Below are positions 25,846-34,860 of a stretch of 64,000 nt of DNA, piece by piece. A program made the position numbers and the translations under genes. Source of the stretch: Pedobacter sp. Bi126 (lineage in GTDB: Bacteria; Bacteroidota; Bacteroidia; Sphingobacteriales; Sphingobacteriaceae); the NCBI RefSeq assembly GCF_918698245.1, contig NZ_CAKKMS010000004.1:186001-250000 (forward strand). Direction: 5' to 3'. Under the pieces are notes generated by a model. The model was not told the origin of the DNA. It searched no databases and saw nothing but the letters and a program-made list of their open reading frames with translations. The stretch's first letter is position 1, and each line of letters starts with the position of its first letter.

Positions 25846-25980
25846 ATGGGAAAGAAATCATTAGTGCCACAACAACTAAATAGCAAGCTTTTAAGTTTTG
25901 CCACTTTAAGCAGGGTTGCAATTCCAACAAGTGGTTGGATTAAAGCAATCCTTAACATGAATAGGATCTTGCAGAAATAA
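25846..25980 (+). pseudogene. N-terminal fragment of mobile mystery protein A
   Basis: Reads MGKKSLVPQQLNSKLLSF, then a proline- and Trp-bearing segment ending TSGWIKAILNMNRILQK and a stop. Mobile mystery protein A (TIGR02612) begins in this way, with xxQLNxKL and PxxGWIKAIRxALGMS before its helix-turn-helix. Only about 44 residues remain; the HTH and the rest are missing, and mobile mystery protein B (Fic-like) is not found downstream. The match is from memory of the family. Confidence 0.55.
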
Positions 25981-26032
25981 TGGCTATAATCTGGATTGAT
26001 TAATTTCTTTAGGTAAACCATGATTATTCGAC

Positions 26033-26040
26033 TACTTTTG
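26033..26040 (+). promoter_or_regulatory. -7 promoter element of the DUF4271 gene
   Basis: TACTTTTG, exact TAnnTTTG, 24 bp before the ATG at 26065. Confidence 0.5.
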
Positions 26041-26064
26041 CATCCTTAAGTTTTGATTAACAGC

Positions 26065-27042
26065 ATGCCGAAATTTATTTTCTTTTTGTTCGCGTTTGTA
26101 TGGTCTGCTAATTTTGTAGTAGCACAAGAAATTCCTGTTCAAACAGATAGTGTAGCTGTAAATCAATATCATTATAGAAGATACCGGCCCGATTCGGCAA
26201 CCCTTGCCAGACAGAAATTTTCGACCGATTCGCTTGTTCATCACACCTGGGTGCTTCCTGACAGTTTAATTAACAAGGGGGCGCTGCTTGATACCATTGA
26301 AAAGGAATATCTTTTTCCTAAACTCGATCTACTGGCCTGGCAAAAGAAATATCAGCACTTAAAGAAAAAGGCAAATCCCTATCAACTGGGAACAAGAATC
26401 CCAAAAGGCAATGTTGGTTTACTTGGATTTATTTTTGGTATGCTTATCATCTTTGCCATTCTAAAAAATGCTTTTTCGAAACAATTATCGGCAATCGTTC
26501 AATCGTTTTTCAGCAACAGGATTTTGAATAATATTAACAAGGAAGACAACCTGTTTAGTTCATGGCCATTTTTGTTGCTTTTTGTGCAGTTTGGTTTCGT
26601 TTTTGGCATGTTCTTTTTTCTGGTAGCGCAGTGGAATGATATGTATCAGGCTAAAGATGGGTTTAAATTCTTTTTTAGTATATCGATTACTATAATTGTT
26701 TTTTATGCCCTCAAATTGGTTCTTTTACGCTTTTTGGGTTATCTGTTCAATGTGCAGAAACCAGTGGGCGAATACATCTCAATTTTGTACCTCAGCTACT
26801 TCAATGCATCCCTACTATTTATTCCTTTAGTAGTTGCTTTCGCCTTATCGCCACTTAAATACGGTGGGGTGTATATCGTGTTGGCATTCTTACTGTTAGG
26901 CATTATTTTTGCTTTTCAGCTATTGCGGGCAGGTATAACGATACTTTCTAATAATAAGTTTTCTAGAATGCATTTATTTTTGTACTTTTGCGCCCTCGAA
27001 ATATGTCCTATCCTAATACTAATTAAAACGATAGGACTGTAG
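26065..27042 (+). CDS. DUF4271 membrane protein
   Basis: Exported membrane protein of 325 residues: signal peptide MPKFIFFLFAFVWSANFVVA, a soluble stretch of about 90 residues with many Asp, Lys and Tyr, then six or so membrane helices to the C-terminus (GLLGFIFGMLIIFAIL, LFVQFGFVFGMFFFLVAQ, FFFSISITIIVFYALKLVLL and so on). This architecture matches DUF4271, found next to hemD-like genes in many Bacteroidota. Function unknown. The ATG at 26065 is preferred to the TTG at 26053. The gene ends 14 bp before the HemD-like gene. Confidence 0.75.
   Translation: MPKFIFFLFAFVWSANFVVAQEIPVQTDSVAVNQYHYRRYRPDSATLARQKFSTDSLVHHTWVLPDSLINKGALLDTIEKEYLFPKLDLLAWQKKYQHLKKKANPYQLGTRIPKGNVGLLGFIFGMLIIFAILKNAFSKQLSAIVQSFFSNRILNNINKEDNLFSSWPFLLLFVQFGFVFGMFFFLVAQWNDMYQAKDGFKFFFSISITIIVFYALKLVLLRFLGYLFNVQKPVGEYISILYLSYFNASLLFIPLVVAFALSPLKYGGVYIVLAFLLLGIIFAFQLLRAGITILSNNKFSRMHLFLYFCALEICPILILIKTIGL
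26985..27000 (+). promoter_or_regulatory. two abutting -7 elements inside the DUF4271 gene end
   Basis: TATTTTTG (26985-26992) and TACTTTTG (26993-27000) follow each other exactly, 56 bp before the HemD-like ATG. They could give that gene a promoter of its own. Confidence 0.4.
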
Positions 27043-27056
27043 CAGGAAAAAGGAAA

Positions 27057-27827
27057 ATGCAAGAAAAGAACGACTCTAGAATCCGCAAAGTAAAAAGTAT
27101 TTTGGTTACTTTACCAAAACCTGAAACAGAAAAATCTCCTTACTACGATTTGGCCAAAAAACACAACTTAAAAGTTGATTTTAGGTCCTTTATTCATGTT
27201 GAAGGTGTGCCCGCAAGAGACTTTAGAAAGGATAAGATTAATCTGGCCGATTTTACGGCAGTAATTTTTACCAGCCGTAATGCAGCAGATCATTTTTTTA
27301 GAATCTGCGAAGAAATGCGTTATGAAGTGCCGGCAGAACTGAAATATTTTTGTCTGTCTGAGACTATTGCATTGTATCTGCAGAAATATATCCAGTATAG
27401 GAAGCGTAAAATCTTTTTTGGTAAACAAACTGCAGCAGATTTAGCAGAAGTGCTAAAGAAGCATGCAAACGAGAAGTTTTTATATCCTTGCTCTGATATG
27501 GCTACCGAAGACACGATGAAGTTCCTGGAAAAAAGTGGGTATAATTTTACGCCTGCAGTTTTGTTTAGAACAGTAGTGAGCGATCTATCTGATTTAGCTG
27601 AAGTATTCTACGATGTTATTGCATTTTTTAGTCCGTCAAGTATCCAGTCGTTGTTTAAAAATTTCCCCGATTTTAAACAGAATAATACACGGATTGCTGC
27701 TTTTGGAACTAACACAAGTAAAGCTTGTACCGATATGGACCTGATAGTGGATATTGCTGCGCCAACCCCTGGCGTTCCATCTATGACGATGGCTATTGAG
27801 AATTACATCAAAATATCTAATAAATAA
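27057..27827 (+). CDS. hemD: uroporphyrinogen-III synthase-like protein (HemD)
   Basis: Two-domain HemD fold of 256 residues: ILVTLPKPETEKSPYYDLAKKH at the N-terminus, TAVIFTSRNAADHFF, then FLYPCSDMATEDTMKFLEKSG and VIAFFSPSSIQSLFKNFPDF, ending AAPTPGVPSMTMAIENYI; the Thr/Ser-Pro and final APTP motifs are those of the family. The enzyme closes and flips ring D of hydroxymethylbilane. Some Bacteroidota homologues beside DUF4271 are only HemD-like, so the enzymatic role is likely but not certain. Confidence 0.8.
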   Translation: MQEKNDSRIRKVKSILVTLPKPETEKSPYYDLAKKHNLKVDFRSFIHVEGVPARDFRKDKINLADFTAVIFTSRNAADHFFRICEEMRYEVPAELKYFCLSETIALYLQKYIQYRKRKIFFGKQTAADLAEVLKKHANEKFLYPCSDMATEDTMKFLEKSGYNFTPAVLFRTVVSDLSDLAEVFYDVIAFFSPSSIQSLFKNFPDFKQNNTRIAAFGTNTSKACTDMDLIVDIAAPTPGVPSMTMAIENYIKISNK

Positions 27828-28052
27828 TACGATAAATAATTTATTTTAAGTCAATACAATAAATGCGTAACTTTACTGTTAGTGAGAGAGTTACGCATGT
27901 TTTTGAACAAAATATAGGGCTGTTGGCGAAATGTTAATGTAACTTTAATTGCCTTTCAGTAATGATTTAACGTAAAATATTTGCTTTTGTTGATAATTTC
28001 AGTGATTTTTGATAAAATTGCTCCTAATCGTGCTGTGCACACTATAAAAAAT

Positions 28053-29378
28053 ATGAAGAAAATCTACCTTCTAGCTATTGTAGGTATAACTGTAATGCTA
28101 GCAAGCTGTGGCCATGGCGGTCAAGGCGAGCTAGTTGGTGCTTATAACCGAAAATTTAAAAACGATAGAATCCCACTAGGAATGGTTTATGTGCCGCCGG
28201 GGCATACTCCACTGGGAGGATCGGATGAAGATATTACTTTCTCTCAGAACGGGCCAAGTAAAATGGTTACCATTAGCGCGTTCTTTATGGACCAGACCGA
28301 GATTTCCAATGCAGAATACCGCCAGTTTACCAACTGGGTACGCGATTCGATTGCAATTGTGATGATGGGCAATCCTCAACAGTTTATGGTTACGCCCAAA
28401 GGAAATGCCGCAAATGCTGTTGGTGGGGAGAAATACATCGACTGGAGAAAAGTTGGACCAAACGGTGCCAACATTTGGCGCAATAAAGGTAAGGGTGCAG
28501 CTGCCGCTCAGGTTAGCCAGTTAGATGGTATGTATTATTCAGGTTTAGATGCGCTTCCAGGGAAAAAAGAATTAGATGTTCGTAAATTCGAATATTCTTA
28601 TGCCGAATTAAATATGGAAAAAGCTGCTCTAGGGCATAAAGATCCAAACAGCAAACGCCAGGATTATATCGATCGTTATACCGTTGCTATTTACCCTGAT
28701 ACCATGGTATGGAAAACAGATTATTCTTATTCACAAAACGATCCTATGGTACGTGGTTACTATAACCACCCTTCTTATGATGATTATCCTGTAGTTGGTG
28801 TAAGCTGGGAACAGGCAAAAGCATTCTCTCATTGGAGAACAAGATTGTACGATGGAGTTGCTACAGCAAGAAAATTGCCCGCAGGATCAAGATCAGATTA
28901 TAGATTACCAGCTGAAACTGAATTTGAATATGCAGCAAGAGGTGGCAATACCAAAACCAAATACCCTTGGGGCGGTCCTTACATTAGAAACACAAAAGGA
29001 TGTTTACAGGCTAACTTTAAACCGGGCCGTGGCGATTACTCGAGCGATGGGGGTATTTATACGGTAGGTGTTAGATCGTATTTTCCTAATGATTATGGTT
29101 TGTACAACATGGCCGGTAATGTTTCTGAATGGACACTAACTGCTTACAATAAAGGTGCAAGCCCATTATTGCACGATTTGAACCCGAATTTTACTTACGA
29201 TGCTGGTGCAACGGACAGCAAATACAAAAAGCGTAAAGTAGTTAAAGGTGGTTCTTGGAAAGATACAGGCTATTTTCTACAAAATGCAGTAGCTACATAT
29301 GAATATCAGGATACACAAAGATCATACATTGGTTTCAGATGTGTTTCATCTTATCCTGGTACCGACTTAAGACATTAA
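28053..29378 (+). CDS. gldK: GldK/PorK, T9SS ring lipoprotein
   Basis: Lipoprotein of 441 residues: MKKIYLLAIVGITVMLASC, lipobox Cys19, then a formylglycine-generating-enzyme-like (SUMF1) domain: GMVYVPPGHTPLGGSDED, FFMDQTEISNAEYRQF, PVVGVSWEQAKAFSHWR, YRLPAETEFEYAARGG, GLYNMAGNVSEWT and RSYIGFRC. GldK/PorK with GldN/PorN builds the ring under the outer membrane in type IX secretion. The fold is non-catalytic in this setting. The frame opens upstream at 27981, but the ATG at 28053 gives the lipoprotein signal. First gene of gldKLMN. Confidence 0.93.
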   Translation: MKKIYLLAIVGITVMLASCGHGGQGELVGAYNRKFKNDRIPLGMVYVPPGHTPLGGSDEDITFSQNGPSKMVTISAFFMDQTEISNAEYRQFTNWVRDSIAIVMMGNPQQFMVTPKGNAANAVGGEKYIDWRKVGPNGANIWRNKGKGAAAAQVSQLDGMYYSGLDALPGKKELDVRKFEYSYAELNMEKAALGHKDPNSKRQDYIDRYTVAIYPDTMVWKTDYSYSQNDPMVRGYYNHPSYDDYPVVGVSWEQAKAFSHWRTRLYDGVATARKLPAGSRSDYRLPAETEFEYAARGGNTKTKYPWGGPYIRNTKGCLQANFKPGRGDYSSDGGIYTVGVRSYFPNDYGLYNMAGNVSEWTLTAYNKGASPLLHDLNPNFTYDAGATDSKYKKRKVVKGGSWKDTGYFLQNAVATYEYQDTQRSYIGFRCVSSYPGTDLRH

Positions 29379-29418
29379 ACCAAACAAACTAAAAACTAAA
29401 GAAAAACATCAAAATTTT

Positions 29419-30222
29419 ATGGCAGCAAAGAAACAACCAGGCTGGTTACACGTAGCGATTTCATGGGGAGCAAGTATTGTAATTATCGGAGCGTTATTTA
29501 AAATTCTACACATTGGTGGAATTGTAGGTAGCTATATGATTGGGCTTGGTCTTGGAATAGAGGCAATTTTATTCTTTTTAACAGGGTTTTTCCCACCAGA
29601 GCCAGAACCAGCTTGGGAAAGAGTATATCCTGAATTAAAACCAGATTTTAAAGGAGAATTACCAACTGCATCCGCAAGACCAGTTGCAGCAACAGCATCG
29701 AACACAGCAGCTTTGGATAAAATGTTATCAGATGCTAAAATCGGTCCTGAATTGATTGAAAGCTTAGGCTCTGGTTTGCGTACTTTTGGTGATAAAGTAG
29801 CAACAATTTCTAATGTTGCAGATGCATCTACCGCAACCAACGAATTTACAGGCAAAATTAAAACAGCTTCAGCTGGTTTCGATAATTTAAGTGCATCTTT
29901 TGATAAAGCTACAGCTAATTTGAAAGCAATGGGTGAGAGCACTGTAGATTCTCAGGCTTACCACGATCAGGTTAACAATTTGGCTAAAAATTTATCAGCT
30001 TTAAATGCGGTATATGAATTAGAATTACAAGATTCGAGCGCGCATCTAAAATCGATGAATAAATTCTATTCAAACTTATCATTAACCATGCAGAACTTTA
30101 ACGAATCGATGGAAGATTCGAAACAGTTTAAAGAAGAGGTGAATAAGCTGGCTAAAAACCTATCATCGCTTAATGCAATTTATGGCAATATGTTATCGGC
30201 TATGAACGGCCCACGTGTATAA
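29419..30222 (+). CDS. gldL: GldL/PorL, T9SS motor subunit
   Basis: Inner-membrane protein of 267 residues with two membrane helices near the N-terminus (ISWGASIVIIGALFKIL and VGSYMIGLGLGIEAILFFLTGF) and a long cytoplasmic helical tail. Glu48 in the second helix corresponds to the conserved acidic residue of the proton path. GldL forms a pentameric ring around GldM and drives it by proton flow, powering secretion and gliding. The gene follows gldK by 40 bp. Confidence 0.93.
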   Translation: MAAKKQPGWLHVAISWGASIVIIGALFKILHIGGIVGSYMIGLGLGIEAILFFLTGFFPPEPEPAWERVYPELKPDFKGELPTASARPVAATASNTAALDKMLSDAKIGPELIESLGSGLRTFGDKVATISNVADASTATNEFTGKIKTASAGFDNLSASFDKATANLKAMGESTVDSQAYHDQVNNLAKNLSALNAVYELELQDSSAHLKSMNKFYSNLSLTMQNFNESMEDSKQFKEEVNKLAKNLSSLNAIYGNMLSAMNGPRV

Positions 30223-30264
30223 TTTGTTTAGTTTTTAATTTTTAAAGGAAAAGCTACATCAAAC

Positions 30265-31797
30265 ATGGCAGGCGGAAAAGAAACAACAAGGCAGCGGATG
30301 ATCAATATCATGTATTTGGTATTGTTGGCTATGCTCGCCTTAAACGTATCAGATACCATTTTAGATGCATTCAAAAATATCAACGATAGTTTGGATACTT
30401 CTAAAAACAATGTAAATACAAGTATTAATCAGTTATTTTCTGCCTTCGAAAATTCGAAGTTGAAAGAAGAGCCAGCACGTGCACAGCCAATTTACGATAA
30501 GGCAAAACAGGCACAGAAGGCGGCTGATGATTTGAATAATTATATTGAAAGCATTAAAAAAGAATTTACCCAGGCAGGTGATGGAATCGATCCGGAAACT
30601 GAAGATTTGGTAAATAGATCAAATCAGGATATTGCACAGAATATCATGATTAATCAAAAGAAAGCAGATGAGTTGAAAAAGAGAATTAACGCCACACGCG
30701 AAAAATTAATCTCTTTGTTAGACCCGGCTGATAGAGCGAATGTTTCATTCTCTCTCGAAGCTAAAGATCCTGTAAGAAAAAGAAAAGGAAACTGGCAGGA
30801 AACATATTTTGGTGAGGGAACGCCATTAACTGCTGCAATGACGATTTTAACCAAACTGCAAACAGATACTAAAAATGCTGAAGCAGAGATAGTTAAGAAA
30901 TTGTTCGGAAATATGGATAAAGCACAGGTTAATCTGGATCAGTTTGCAGCAGTTGCAGTAGCACCTACTTCTTACGTAATCCAAGGTCAGCCGTATACTG
31001 CTGAGGTATTTTTAACAGCCAGCGATTCGAGATCAACTCCTGATATTACCGTTAATGGAAGTAAATTATCCGTTAAAGATGGTAAAGGAACTTATAGTGG
31101 TGGTACAAGTAGTGTTGGCCAGTTTACCTGGGTAGGTACTGTTCGTGTTCGCCAAACCGATGGTCAGGTAAAAGAATATAAAACCCAACCACAAACTTAT
31201 CAGGTAGCGAAACCTTCAGCATCTGTTTCTTCAACAAAGTTGAATGTAATTTATGCAGGTATTCCGAATCCATTTACGGTATCGGCAGCAGGTTTTCCAT
31301 TAGAGAGTGTTCGTGCTTCCATTTCAGGAGGTTCAATGTCTGGTGCTAACGGAAATTATAATGTTAACGTTCCAGGAAGTATGGTTGGCCAGGAAGTATC
31401 CATTAATGTATCTGCAAATAACGCTGGTAAAACAGTTAGCTTAGGCTCACAAAAATTCAGGGTTAAAGCTATCCCTGCTCCGGTGGCTAAGGTTGGTGGC
31501 CGCGCTGGAGGTGATGTAGCTTCAGTACAGCTAAAAAGCGAAACTGAAATTGAAGCAGATCTGGATGATTTTCCTTTCGATGTTAAGTTTAAAATACAAC
31601 GTTATAAGTTAACCATTATAAAACCTCGTTCTGATGCTGTTACCATTGCAGGTAGTGGTGGAAGTTTCGCAGGCGCAGTTAAGGGTGCAATAAACTCAAT
31701 TACGCCTGGTACAAGGGTGTTTTTTGAAGATATTGTTTCTGTAGGGCCAGATGGTCGTCAAAGAATTTTGCCTTCATTAGCGTTTAGTGTAAAATAA
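30265..31797 (+). CDS. gldM: GldM/PorM, T9SS motor shaft
   Basis: Protein of 510 residues: a single N-terminal membrane helix (MINIMYLVLLAMLALNVSD), a helical D1 domain to about residue 220, then beta-rich periplasmic domains (ASVSSTKLNVIYAGIPNPFTV; GSSxAxVKGAINSI near the end). GldM dimers cross the periplasm from the GldL ring to the GldKN ring. Length and domain order are as expected for the family. It lies 42 bp after gldL and 7 bp before gldN. Confidence 0.93.
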   Translation: MAGGKETTRQRMINIMYLVLLAMLALNVSDTILDAFKNINDSLDTSKNNVNTSINQLFSAFENSKLKEEPARAQPIYDKAKQAQKAADDLNNYIESIKKEFTQAGDGIDPETEDLVNRSNQDIAQNIMINQKKADELKKRINATREKLISLLDPADRANVSFSLEAKDPVRKRKGNWQETYFGEGTPLTAAMTILTKLQTDTKNAEAEIVKKLFGNMDKAQVNLDQFAAVAVAPTSYVIQGQPYTAEVFLTASDSRSTPDITVNGSKLSVKDGKGTYSGGTSSVGQFTWVGTVRVRQTDGQVKEYKTQPQTYQVAKPSASVSSTKLNVIYAGIPNPFTVSAAGFPLESVRASISGGSMSGANGNYNVNVPGSMVGQEVSINVSANNAGKTVSLGSQKFRVKAIPAPVAKVGGRAGGDVASVQLKSETEIEADLDDFPFDVKFKIQRYKLTIIKPRSDAVTIAGSGGSFAGAVKGAINSITPGTRVFFEDIVSVGPDGRQRILPSLAFSVK

Positions 31798-31804
31798 GAA
31801 GAAG

Positions 31805-32719
31805 ATGAAAAGGATTTTAAGTATTGCTATTTTAGTTTTGTTAACCTCGTTTGCTTTTGCACAAAAAAAGCCAACCAAGTTAGCACCAAAGAAAGCTGCA
31901 CCAGTAGTAGCCGCACCCCCTGTGGCAGATACAGTGAAAGCCCCTGTTAAAACAGCTAAAAAGAAACTTAAGGTACCACCTAAAGATGGTTTTTATGCCC
32001 GTAAGGACATTGACAGTACTGAAATGGTTCCTTTGGCTGATGTGAGGGAAGAGGATGTTTTTTATGCAAAACGGATCTGGAGAGAAATTGACTTACGTGA
32101 TACGGTTAACTCAGCCTTAAAATCGCCTAAATCACGCCTAATTGATGTATTAATTGCCGCAATTAAGAAAGACGAACTAACCGCGTACTCACCAATAGAT
32201 AGTGCATTGAACGAAGATGATGCTTTTCTTAATCCAATGTCGGCAGATTCTGCTTCCAAATCGGCTTTAGGAACAGCAGAGGTTTCGAACAACAAAACCG
32301 GAACGGTTACTACTGTAGTTAATGATTTTAATCCAGAGTTATTCTTGAAATTCAGAATTAAAGAAGACTGGATTTTCGATACCAAACGTTCTGTTTTCGA
32401 ACCGCGTATTGTAGGTATTGCGCCATTAAAATACAATGAGGTTTCTAAACAATGGCAACCGGTATTTTGGGTGTATTATCCAGAAGCTAGAGAGATTTTA
32501 ACGAAGAAACGTTTAATCAATACCAATAACGATGCTTCAGCATTAAGCTTCGATGATTTCTTTATCCGCCGCTTATTCAGCAGCTATATTGTAAAAGAAT
32601 CAAATCCTGGCGACAATAAGATCAGAGATATTATTACCGATCCTAGAGAAAGGTTGTACGAATCAGAAAGGATTAAAAAATCTGTTCTTGATTACGAACA
32701 AGGTCTTTGGGAATATTAA
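31805..32719 (+). CDS. gldN: GldN/PorN, T9SS ring protein
   Basis: Exported protein of 304 residues: signal MKRILSIAILVLLTSFAFAQ, a low-complexity K/A/P linker, then the conserved core DVFYAKRIWREIDLRDTVN, LKFRIKEDWIFDTKRSVFEP, RIVGIAPL, PVFWVYYPEAREIL and FDDFFIRRLFSSYIVKESN. GldN binds GldK in the periplasmic ring and contacts GldM. Last gene of the gldKLMN operon, followed by a clear intrinsic terminator. No porP/sprF-like gene is directly upstream of this operon. Confidence 0.93.
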   Translation: MKRILSIAILVLLTSFAFAQKKPTKLAPKKAAPVVAAPPVADTVKAPVKTAKKKLKVPPKDGFYARKDIDSTEMVPLADVREEDVFYAKRIWREIDLRDTVNSALKSPKSRLIDVLIAAIKKDELTAYSPIDSALNEDDAFLNPMSADSASKSALGTAEVSNNKTGTVTTVVNDFNPELFLKFRIKEDWIFDTKRSVFEPRIVGIAPLKYNEVSKQWQPVFWVYYPEAREILTKKRLINTNNDASALSFDDFFIRRLFSSYIVKESNPGDNKIRDIITDPRERLYESERIKKSVLDYEQGLWEY

Positions 32720-32726
32720 CCTTATT

Positions 32727-32759
32727 AAAAGGCTTCGATGATAAATCGGAGCCTTTTTT
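32727..32759 (+). terminator. intrinsic terminator of gldKLMN
   Basis: AGGCTTCGAT-GATAA-ATCGGAGCCT (one G-T pair) followed by TTTTTT, 8 bp after the gldN stop. Confidence 0.85.
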
Positions 32760-32835
32760 GTTAAACGTCATATTGTCATTGAAAACAGAAGCGCTGGTAA
32801 GAAAGGTAGAATGAGGCATCTTATTGGCTATGACA

Positions 32836-32936
32836 GGTTCTATAAATTGGTCGTCATTTCGATCGTAGTGTTCCAAAGGAACTCCTTCGGAGGAGAAATC
32901 CTAATTCCTCCTCAAAGAGAATCTGGGTTGAAATAG
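32836..32936. repeat. dispersed intergenic repeat (GTCATTTCGATCG type)
   Basis: Starts with TCGTCATTTCGATCGTAGTG and contains AACTCCTTCGGAGGAGAAAT, ending before the uvrC stop. It is similar in style to GTCAT-type elements between Bacteroidota genes. No coding look. Confidence 0.45.
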
Positions 32937-34739
32937 CTATTCCTGTTTGAAATAGGCCTGAAGGGTAATCATCTGTTTTTTATTCAGCACCTCTGCCAGT
33001 TCTTTTTCGGTAGCCTCTTTAATTTTTTTAACCGATTTGAAATGGGTTAACAGTTTATCTGCGGTAGTTTTGCCGATACCTTCAATCTGCTCCAGTTCTG
33101 TTTTCAGTGTCCCTTGATCGCGTTTCTTGCGGTGGAAGGTAATCCCAAAGCGGTGGGCCTCATCACGGAGCTGTTGGATCACTTTTAAGGTTTCCGATTT
33201 TTTATCCAGATACAATGGATAGGAATCGCCAGGATAGAACAGTTCTTCCAAACGTTTGGCAATACCAATTACGGTAACTTTGTTTTCTATACCCAATAAC
33301 TTTAAACTCTTTACAGCCGACGAAAGCTGCCCCTTACCGCCATCAATGATGATGAGCTGAGGCAACGTCTGGTTTTCATCCAGCATCCTCCTGTAACGAC
33401 GGAAAACCGCTTCTTCCATGGTCGCGAAATCGTTTGGACCCTCTACCGTTTTCACATTAAAATGGCGGTAGTCTTTTTTCGATGGCTTTGCATCTTTAAA
33501 AACAACTATTGCCGAAACCGGATATTTCCCCTGAAAATTCGAGTTATCAAAACATTCTATATGTTTTGGAAGCTGGGTTAAACGCAGATCTTTCTGCATC
33601 GTAGATAAAATACGATCGGTGCGTAAATCGGGATTTAATTTTTCGTATTGATTAAGTTTCTCTTTTTTGAAGAACAATACATTTTTCTGCGAAAGCTCCA
33701 GGAGTTTTTTCTTCTCGCCGAGCTTAGGTACAGTAAATTTTAAACTTTCATCTTCTAACGAAGGCTCAAAAGGAACAATAATTTCTTTGGAGGTGCTGCT
33801 GAACTTCGTTCTGAATTCTAACATGGCCAATGTTAAAATTTCATCATCACTCTCATCCAATTGCTTTTTAACTTCGATGGTCTGCGTCTGGATAATCGTT
33901 CCGTTCATCACTTTCAGGTAATTTACAAAAGCATAACGTTCATCCGATGCAATACTCACCACATCAACGTTGGTAATGGCGCTATTTACCACTGTAGATT
34001 TACTCTGGTATTTCTCCAGTACTTCCAATCTCCTTGCATATTGATGCGCCAGTTCGAAGTTCAGGTTTTCTGATGCCGATTTGATGATCCCTTTAACATC
34101 CCGGATTACATTCCCGATTTTGCCATTCAGGATCTCTTTGATCTCACCTATATTTTTATCGTAGTCCGTTTCGGTCTGGTAATTCTGACAAGGGCCCTTA
34201 CAGTTGCCAATTTGATATTCCAGGCAGACTTTAAATTTCCCTTCAGCTATATTTTTTTCTGTTAAAGGTAAGCTGCAGGTACGAAGGGGATAGGTTTCTT
34301 TAATCAGATCCAAAATAGTATGCATCATGCCTATAGAACCATAAGGGCCAAAATAGGTAGAACCATCTTTAATCACTTTCCTTGTCCAGTAAATACGGGG
34401 ATAGTTTTCGTTTTTAACAATTATCCATGGATAGGTTTTGTCGTCCTTTAGGTTGATGTTAAATTTTGGCTGATGTTTTTTAATTAAGCTATTTTCGAGT
34501 AACCAGGCATCAATCTCGGTATCAACAATAGTGAATGTAATTTTACGGATTTTGGAAACGAGTACCCTTGTTTTGCCATTAAACTGATTCCTGTCGCTAT
34601 TGAAATAAGAACCCACACGGTTGCGCAGGTCTTTTGCCTTTCCAATATACATGAGCTTTCCATCAGCGTCCCAATATTGGTAAACACCGGGTTTATGCGG
34701 AATTGCGGTTAATGCTGTTTTATGGTCGAAACTGCTCAT
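32937..34739 (-). CDS. uvrC: UvrC excinuclease subunit
   Basis: UvrC of 600 residues, normal length. GIY-YIG domain at the N-terminus (PGVYQYW, MYIGKAKDLRNRV), Cys-rich part (CLEYQIGNCKGPC), UVR helix pair for UvrB (NLNFELAHQYARRLEVL), RNase H-like nuclease (CFDNSNFQGKYPVSAIVVF, LIIIDGGKGQLSSA) and C-terminal HhH repeats (IEGIGKTTADKLLTHF). It makes both incisions in nucleotide excision repair. A -7 element lies 16 bp upstream. Confidence 0.97.
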   Translation of the reverse strand: MSSFDHKTALTAIPHKPGVYQYWDADGKLMYIGKAKDLRNRVGSYFNSDRNQFNGKTRVLVSKIRKITFTIVDTEIDAWLLENSLIKKHQPKFNINLKDDKTYPWIIVKNENYPRIYWTRKVIKDGSTYFGPYGSIGMMHTILDLIKETYPLRTCSLPLTEKNIAEGKFKVCLEYQIGNCKGPCQNYQTETDYDKNIGEIKEILNGKIGNVIRDVKGIIKSASENLNFELAHQYARRLEVLEKYQSKSTVVNSAITNVDVVSIASDERYAFVNYLKVMNGTIIQTQTIEVKKQLDESDDEILTLAMLEFRTKFSSTSKEIIVPFEPSLEDESLKFTVPKLGEKKKLLELSQKNVLFFKKEKLNQYEKLNPDLRTDRILSTMQKDLRLTQLPKHIECFDNSNFQGKYPVSAIVVFKDAKPSKKDYRHFNVKTVEGPNDFATMEEAVFRRYRRMLDENQTLPQLIIIDGGKGQLSSAVKSLKLLGIENKVTVIGIAKRLEELFYPGDSYPLYLDKKSETLKVIQQLRDEAHRFGITFHRKKRDQGTLKTELEQIEGIGKTTADKLLTHFKSVKKIKEATEKELAEVLNKKQMITLQAYFKQE

Positions 34740-34754
34740 GAAGGATTAATGGAG

Positions 34755-34762
34755 CAAAATTA
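34755..34762 (-). promoter_or_regulatory. -7 promoter element of uvrC
   Basis: Plus-strand CAAAATTA reads TAATTTTG on the minus strand, 16 bp before the ATG. Confidence 0.5.
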
Positions 34763-34770
34763 AGGTGATT

Positions 34771-34860
34771 TTAATAGAGAATAATATTAGGTATGAAATC
34801 GAAGTCTTTTTTGTCGTAAGTAAACAATTGCGGTTGCCTCAATAATATCAGTTTTTGAAA
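34771..34860 (-). pseudogene. C-terminal remnant of a PIN-type toxin
   Basis: On the minus strand one frame reads LGISKTDIIEATAIVY; another, shifted, reads QPQLFTYDKKDFDFIPNIIL then Y and a stop. Joined, they match the last third of PIN-domain toxins (DxxIAATALVxxxxLxTxNxKDF). So a frameshift interrupts it and the first two thirds are missing. The remnant overlaps the end of the small ORF at 34848. Confidence 0.6.

Noticed and set aside
29532..29942. Minus-strand open frame of 136 codons inside gldL
   Set aside because: Shadow of a well-supported gene; composition mirrors gldL codons.
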